From Amborella trichopoda (Eukaryota; Streptophyta; Magnoliopsida; Amborellales; Amborellaceae): 64,000 nucleotides of DNA. Under the pieces are notes generated by a model. The model had not been told where the DNA came from. It saw nothing but the letters and a program-made list of their open reading frames with translations, and did not search any database. The stretch spans positions 5,489,415 to 5,553,414 of the forward strand of contig NW_006499364.1 in assembly GCF_000471905.2 (NCBI RefSeq), written 5' to 3'. Positions 58,389 to 64,000 of this stretch are shown here, one piece after another. A program made the translations under genes and the position numbers. Positions within the stretch are counted from its first letter, which is position 1. Each line of letters opens with the position of its first letter.

Positions 58389-58621
58389 GTTAAGACTTGA
58401 GAGCTAAACAAGGGGTCTTTGCTCAATAGGATGGATGGGAACGAAGTTGAAGGAACTTGTTCCCTAAGGACACTCTCGAATATGGGGATAAGAAAATCCC
58501 TGATCTAGATCAATGGGTTATTGAACCCTCAAGCCATAAATAAAATGTGAAAGAACAATGAAAGCAGATAATAAAAGAAGAAACTAGCTAAACAAGAACG
58601 ATATGACTAAAGGATAGTAAG

Positions 58622-58639
58622 TCCTCAGTGGAGTCACCA
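58622..58639 (-). other. primer binding site of element D
   Basis: The minus strand reads TGGTGACTCCACTGAGGA 3 nt after the LTR end, differing from element A's site at two positions. Confidence 0.75.
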
Positions 58640-59449
58640 AGATGGTTAGGTGCCTAGATCTCGACCTCCGGACCCTTTGGGGATCAGGGGGCGCACGTCT
58701 CGAGTTTTGGGGGAAGACCCGAGACGTTTTTGAGATCACTCTCTCGATAACCTTGTTCGAGAACGGTACCAACCAATGAGAGAGGAATTTAAAGGTGAGT
58801 TCAGGACTTACTCGGGCTGACTCGCGTGGGCGCCCTCTTAAATCACGAAGCCCCTCAGTAATAAAATTGGTTTAGAATCGCCTCCTTTTTCTGTAATCAC
58901 ACACATATATGGCAAAGATTATAAGATAGGTGGGTCAGATGTCACCCTTTTCCTCTTTGATGAACGTACACAAGCATGCGCATTCAAAAAGAAGAAAGAA
59001 AGACGGGGGGAGAGAAGAATTCGACTAAGCGAGAGGATCAGAGAGGTGATTTGGCTGGTGGATAATTGGCCTGATGTGGTAGCAAAACGGGCTCAGTAAC
59101 TTAAAGCAGCTCACAGGATCATTACTAGACTTCATTACCAATACCGACTAGCTAAGCACGATGGTCGGTCTGTCGTGGTAATAAAGCGAGCCAAGTAATC
59201 TAGTCACAATAACATTACGGATAGACGACATGGCTACCATGAGAGGCTAACCTCAATCCCTCTTAGTCGAATGAAGGGATGACAGAATTAAGGCTGTAAG
59301 GAAAGAATAAGAAGAGAAGAAAGAAAAGAAAGAAGGAGGGAGAAGAAAGGAAGAGAAGAGTATTAAAGATGAAAGGATGAAGGAGAGAGAGGGAAGGAAG
59401 GCGTAGCCGAAGCTAATCATTACCAGCTATGTTAGAAGGAAGAGAGAGA

Positions 59450-59975
59450 AAATGCAGTCAGCACTAGGTTTCACCGACTGTGTTGTACAAAAGAGAAGAG
59501 AGAGGAACCAGTCAACGTTAGGTCTCACCTACTAACATAAGAGGAGAGAGAAAATCAATCGATGTTAGGTCTCACCCATTGACAAGAGAGGAGAGAGAAA
59601 ATTAGCCGGTGCTAAGTCTTACCAACTGATAAAAGAGGAGAGATAAAACCAATCGATGTTAGGTCTCGTCGACTGACAGAAGAGAAGAGAGAAAACCAGT
59701 TAGTGTTAGGTCTTGTCGACTGACAGAAGAGGAGAGAGAAAACCAATCGATGCTAGGTCTCACCGACTAATAGGAGAAGAGAGAGAAAATCAGTCGAAGC
59801 TAGGTCTCGCTGACTAATATGAGAAGAGAGAGAAAACCAGTCGGTGTTAGATCTCACCTACTGATAAAATAAGAGAGAAAAAACCAGTCGACACTAAGCC
59901 TCACCGACTGATAGAAGAAGAGAGAGAAGACCAGTCGGTGCTAGGTCTTATCAGCTAACAGAAGAAGAGAGAGAA
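59450..59975 (-). repeat. LTR minisatellite, element D 5' LTR
   Basis: About 11 units of roughly 45 bp, with the same core as the 3' LTR array. Units such as CAGTCGACACTAAGCCTCAC followed by CGACTGAT keep the inverted repeat. Confidence 0.8.
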
Positions 59976-61438
59976 GGAGATAGAGACAAGAAGAGAGGAT
60001 GAGAGAGAAAGAGATAGAGATGAGAAGAGAGGATGAGAGAGAAAAAGATAGATACGAGAAGAGAGGATGAGAGAGAAAGAGATAAAGATGAGAAGAGAGG
60101 ATGAGAAAGAAAGGGATAAAGATGAGATGAGATGAGAAGAGGAGAGAGAAAGAAGAGAGAGAAATATGGGAGGAGAGAGAAAGAGATAAAGATGAGAAGA
60201 TAGAAGAGAAAGAAGAGAGAGTATGAGATGAGGAGGGAGAAAGAAGGGAGGAGGAGAAAGAAACAAGAGACCAGAAGAGAGGGTGAGAGAAAGAGATAGA
60301 GATGAGAAGAGAGGAAGAGAGAAAAATAAGAGAGAGAAAGAAGGGAGGAGAGAGAAAGAGGTGAGGAGAGAAAGTTACTTGCCTGAAAGGTACCAGTCCT
60401 TTTCTTCTCTCTCCTCTCTCTTCTTCAAGACGTACACACAAACTCAAGCAGAAATGGAAATTTTTATTGAATCCATCCAAAATTAACTGAAGGCCCTTAC
60501 AATTTAGCTTTGCATGTTTATATAAAGTTGGGCTAAAACATGGGTGTACGCTAAAAAGCTAGCTAGAATTGAAGATAATTACAATTTAATTAAATTTAAA
60601 GAAATTATCAAAATGAGTGCAAAAGGATTGTTTTGCCCCTGCCTAATAACGTGTGAAATTCTAGAACAATCCTTACTGCTACCCGAGAACTTGTGTGATC
60701 TTTCATGGTTGACTCGAGGTCGTTCTAATGCCCGTTTGATCGAAAGATTATTGTTTTCTTGTAGGACTCGGCATGACGATCATTTTGATATCAACTTCGA
60801 CCCATGAATCATGTTTTTGAGCGATGATCTTGAGATTTGAATATTTGATGAATATTGAAAACTTCGGATCAATTGTGTGCTCATTCCTTGCTGTTTCTTC
60901 GTGATTTCTTCATTGAATCACACTAAGCATGCCGTCATAATCACGTTGCAATGAACGTAGCTTAATTTCATGTCCGAATGAAGATTTTGTCGTCTTGAGC
61001 TTTTGGAAGAAATCTTGAAATCTGACCGCTGGAATTTACAGCAGTTTTGATACCTTCGTGTGTGAAATCCAACCATTCATCTCACGCGAGGTTCGGACCA
61101 GAGATAGCCTCGAACCTCACACACATAATGCAATTGTTTTCATGCCGATCGAATATACAAGCATCGTGATCTGGTTGCTCAAATGAGGTGTGCTGCTGCT
61201 AAATTTTCTACAACTTCTTTCACGAATCAGCGACTTTCATTAGTTTTTCTCTTTGCTCGGGCATCGTCATGGGGCGTACCACATATCAAATTGTTCGTCT
61301 TAATGAGACGAACAAGCTCACCAAATTTGGGAGCGATCCAACTTGGAACAAATGAGATATAGGCCCCAAAAATGATTGCCTGTGACTGTGAAAACAACCA
61401 CCAGTAATGGTGTTTTGGTGCAGTGAGGTCACGACGGG

Positions 61439-61574
61439 NNNNNNNNNNNNNNNNNNNNNNNNNNNNNNNNNNNNNNNNNNNNNNNNNNNNNNNNNNNNNN
61501 NNNNNNNNNNNNNNNNNNNNNNNNNNNNNNNNNNNNNNNNNNNNNNNNNNNNNNNNNNNNNNNNNNNNNNNNNN
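61439..61574. other. assembly gap (136 N)
   Basis: Unknown bases inside element D's 5' LTR. The other LTR has about 94 bp between the same flanking motifs, so the N run is probably not true to length. Frames reported across it are meaningless. Confidence 0.95.
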
Positions 61575-61876
61575 CGATCATGTTGGATCTAATGACGATG
61601 GTCCCATAGCTTTTTGACACACCAAAGGTATAGTTCTAATTATGGGGTCCATTTTAGGGTGCTAGAGACCGATTTCGCTGAAATTGTTTCTTTATGTTCA
61701 CTGCCTTACACATGCATGATTGCGATGAAACTCGGCAGGTGGTCTTTTGAAGTGTTGATGAATATATTGACCAATTTTGGGGCCCTTTTGAGACTATCAA
61801 GAATTTCTACTGTTTTGTAGGCTTTATTGACCTGCTTCCTACCAGGGACCAAGGTGCTGAAAAATACGTTCAAACA

Positions 61877-62471
61877 TTATCGACACCCAAGAAGAAAGAA
61901 AACTACTCTAAGAAGTGCATTCAGGTATCTGCAGGCTGCATTAGTCTAGCCCCAAGCTCTACAAATGCATAAACAGACTCGACTATTACTGGCCTTCAAT
62001 GGTCGTTGACGCCCAAAATTATGCTAAAAGATGTCAGGTGTGCCAAATTCACTCAAGCCTCATTCATCAGCCTCCGGAGCCACTCCATCCTACAGTGAAA
62101 TCATGGCCCTTTTCCCTGCGGGGTATGGATATTGTAGGAACCATCAACCCTCATTCTGCCTTGAGTCACGCCTTCATTCTAGCAGCGACAGATTAGTTTC
62201 CAAGTGGGCTGAAGTGGTCCCTATCAAGCAGGTTCCAGGGACCACGGTGGCCAACTTCATCCGTCATCACATCGTATACCGGTTTGGGGTTCAGGACCGA
62301 ATAATCTCTGATAATGGCCTTCAGTTCAGAAACCATCATGTTGATCGCCTAGTCAACCAGTTCGGCTTCGAGTGGAAATACTCGACCATGTACTACCCTC
62401 GAGCCAATGAGTTAGCGGAGGCATTCAACAAAACCCTGTGTGGGGTGCTCCGGAAGTTAGAAGTCTAGGAA
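61877..62471 (+). pseudogene. pol: element C integrase, zinc-binding domain end and catalytic core
   Basis: Directly after element D the frame continues through EVHSGICRLH and INRLDYYWPSMVVDAQNYAK to CQVCQIHS, the HHCC region. The core follows with FSLRGMDIVG (first catalytic Asp) and AFILAATD, then TAG and a one-base deletion near 62193. It resumes in another frame with KWAEVVPIKQVPGTTVANFI, RIISDNGLQFRN (second Asp) and NELAEAFNKTL (catalytic Glu). All three acidic residues are visible, but the frame is broken. Confidence 0.85.
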
Positions 62472-62971
62472 GAATTGGCACAAGAAGCTGCCTGAAGCTC
62501 TATGGGCCTATCGCACCACCACCTACAATTCTACAAACTCTACCCCTTATTCCTTGCTCAATGGAGGTGAGCCGATTTTACCCCTCGAGGTTCAAATATC
62601 AGCTCTATATTGCTATACTTCAGGGACTAACTGAAGATGAGAGGGTCAAGCTCCGTTACCAAGAGTTGGATTCCCTTGACGAAAATAGACTAGAGGTCCA
62701 GCAGAACCTCGAACTCAATCAAGGAAGCATGAAGAGAGTCTTTGATAATTCTGTCAAGGTTCGCTCATTCGCTCGTGGGGACCTAGTCTTAGCAGTCAAG
62801 AGACCGATTGTCATGCATGTTCATGGCAAAAGAAAGTTCGAACCCAAGTGGGAAGGTACGTTCATAGTCAAAAAGGTCATGCCAAACAGAGCCTATATAC
62901 TGGTAAACTCGGACAGAGGAGAGGCAATGCCCCCTATCAATGGGCGATACCTAAAGAAGTATTATCCCTGA
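62438..62971 (+). pseudogene. pol: element C integrase C-terminal part, end of pol
   Basis: This is a third frame, entered after another shift near 62468. It contains LTEDERVKLRYQELDSLDEN and VRSFARGDLVLAVKRPIVMH, then KRKFEPKWEGTFIVKKVMP and the terminal INGRYLKKYYP before TGA at 62969-62971. The GKFEPKWEGP-type block is the SH3-like integrase tail of gypsy elements. The older remnant at 6468-6590 ends in the same way. Confidence 0.84.
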
Positions 62972-62973
62972 TG

Positions 62974-64000
62974 TACACCTAAAATGCGGTGCGTGCAGTA
63001 AAAACAAGAAAAATGGAAAAGAAGAATATTAAGTTAACTCAAAAGAAGTTCATTTCTTTCATTGCATTAAAAATAGTTACAAGCCACAATCAAAAGCCCA
63101 TTACTAGGGAAGTTATAAAGCTCTTGCATCTAAGGATAAGAGGACGATTACAAGCCCACAGAACAAAGCTCTTGTATCTGAGGACAAGAGGATCGTTACA
63201 GGCTAAAAAGAAACGCTCGCCTCATGAAGAAGAAGCAAAACCATCAAAGAAATGCTCTCTTCATGAAGAAGAAGAAAACCAACCAGAAAGGATGGTTCCA
63301 GGCCAAAAAGAAGAAGCCAACCATTCCCGAGTCAGCTTCAATTCATCTGATGAGGCATGGCTAGCTTTCAAGGAGCCGGCCCATGGTGGATTCCCTTCCT
63401 CCAAAACAACATGGACTTCGTTGTTGTGCTGAAGGACTTGGCTTCCAACGTACCACAGAGGTAGGGCCTCTCCATTTGCCATCACTCTTGGCCCCCACAA
63501 GGCATCCCCGTCCATGGGCATCACTGCACGTAACTCAATGCCACACGAGATCATTGTCGTGCTCAACATAATGCCACGTTCTACCATCACCACGAGTAGG
63601 CCAACGCCGTGTGAGACCATTGCTGCAAGTGCATGCTCCCGACCGTGGCTATCGCCATACGTAGCCTAGAGATGCGCGAGGGCAGCGCTGCATGCGACTT
63701 AATGACGCACATGCCCTTGTTGTCTTATGGTTCCCACCGTCCCCAATTCCCAGGGGGCATTAACCCTCATCCTTCTTCCGTTTCCCCAAAATTATTACCC
63801 CTCGATGATGGTCACCCTTCCCACGACCCTTTGCCTTCCGACCGTTGCGGTCCCCCAACCCTTCAGGCTTTTGTTGAAAACTCCCTCTGCTCACCGGAAA
63901 CCCCCTCTGACCCTTTTCTTTCCCCTTGCTAATAGCTGAGAAAATTGAAAAAACACCAAAATCCATAGAAAATCTCCATGTGGCCACGTGGGTCTCCCTT
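62974..64000 (+). other. element C 3' UTR up to the window edge
   Basis: It begins with a short block resembling the A/D junction (GTGCAGTAAAAACAAGAAA). Two tandem units of about 53 bp (63117-63213, core AAAGCTCTTGTATCTGAGGA) and repeats of CATGAAGAAGAAG follow. No coiled-coil antisense ORF is found here, unlike A and D. 63780-63960 matches element B at 33960-34340. The 3' LTR lies outside the window. Confidence 0.6.
63261..63620 (-). CDS. possible antisense ORF of element C
   Basis: This 119-codon antisense frame contains GSQVLQHNNEVHVVLEEG, related to the element A frame at 22427-22065 (GSHVLQHNSEVHVVL). The position relative to the pol end is also similar. There is no known domain. This could be conserved noncoding DNA translated by chance. 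Confidence 0.28.
   Translation of the reverse strand: MVSHGVGLLVVMVERGIMLSTTMISCGIELRAVMPMDGDALWGPRVMANGEALPLWYVGSQVLQHNNEVHVVLEEGNPPWAGSLKASHASSDELKLTREWLASSFWPGTILSGWFSSSS

Larger units (their letters stand above)
47149..61876 (-). mobile_element. Element D: non-autonomous Tat/Ogre-like retrotransposon nested in element C
   Basis: It has minus-strand LTRs at 58643-61876 (5') and 47149-50263 (3'), and an internal region of 8.4 kb with primer site, upstream ORF, gag, protease, G-patch, antisense ORF and a short 3' UTR. The architecture is the same as element A, including the lack of RT, RNase H and integrase. The flanks GTGTC (47144-47148) and TTATC (61877-61881) are a decayed 5-bp duplication. 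The interrupted integrase frame lines up across D when one flank copy is discounted. D is the youngest insertion in the B-C-D series, but it is still damaged. Confidence 0.86.
58643..61876 (-). repeat. 5' LTR of element D
   Basis: It has the same termini as the 3' LTR. It contains a hairpin minisatellite at 59450-59975, a GA-rich tract at 59975-60375, a minus-strand TATA near 60518-60525, and an assembly gap. The matching LTR at 47149-50263 is similar along its whole length. Confidence 0.86.
37427..64000 (+). mobile_element. Element C: Tat/Ogre-like gypsy element with RT, dual RNase H and integrase; runs off the right edge
   Basis: The 5' LTR (37427-40280), primer site, upstream ORF, gag, RT, RNase H, archaeal-type RNase H and the start of integrase lie at 40281-47148. 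Element D then interrupts. Integrase resumes at 61877 and ends at 62971, followed by 3' UTR to the window end. It is the only element here with a polymerase. Protease and G-patch are missing between 44560 and 44800. Its LTR type matches element B. It inserted into B's pre-gag sequence; ACTGC at 37422-37426 would be the left target duplication, and the right one is outside the window. Confidence 0.82.

Noticed and set aside
62989..63432. 147-codon plus-strand frame after element C pol
   Set aside because: It crosses short tandem repeats, the homologous region of element A is full of stops, and no motif is recognised.

Overview
The window is plant nuclear DNA made almost entirely of transposable elements. 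I find no host gene, tRNA or rRNA. The evidence is plant-type Ty1/copia and Ty3/gypsy coding remnants, tRNA-type primer binding sites, a PIF/Harbinger-like element with TTA duplications, and LTRs about 3 kb long. Dual RNase H domains, an additional antisense ORF and a TGGCGACTCC-type primer site place the gypsy elements in the Tat/Ogre group. I read it as repeat-rich, probably heterochromatic DNA of an angiosperm with a large genome, and cannot name the species.

Layout. 1-4096: minus-strand Ty1/copia element (RT off the left edge, damaged protease region, gag, initiator-Met primer site, 5' LTR); its integrase core is deleted. 4500-5068: palindromic AGT/ACT array. 5600-6068: short terminal-inverted-repeat element between TA runs. 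6468-8170: minus-strand gypsy integrase remnant split by a 1.1-kb PIF/Harbinger-like element (6593-7694). 8171-9498: unassigned.

9499-64000 is a nest of four large Tat/Ogre-like elements. Element B (minus) has its 3' LTR at 9499-30427 and internal DNA at 30428-37426. Element A (plus, 11090-29027) sits inside B's LTR with a 5-bp duplication. Element C (plus, from 37427, past the right edge) sits in B's pre-gag region. Element D (minus, 47149-61876) sits inside C's integrase gene, whose reading frame lines up across it. Order of insertion: B, then C, then D; A entered B independently.

How the parts relate. A and D share one architecture: LTR, primer site, upstream ORF, gag, protease, G-patch, no RT/RNase H/integrase, then an antisense ORF with its own AATAAA. 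Two independent insertions with the same deletion indicate a non-autonomous family that was copied in that form. C has RT, two RNase H domains and integrase but lacks protease, so it resembles the complementary partner type. B has lost everything between the end of gag and the 3' UTR. All coding regions carry stops and frameshifts, and the copies are old.

The least expected signals are in noncoding DNA. Each subfamily carries a minisatellite in its LTR and a matching motif in its 3' UTR; the LTR units contain an inverted repeat able to form a hairpin; and a 3' UTR array repeats a motif resembling the reverse complement of the primer binding site.
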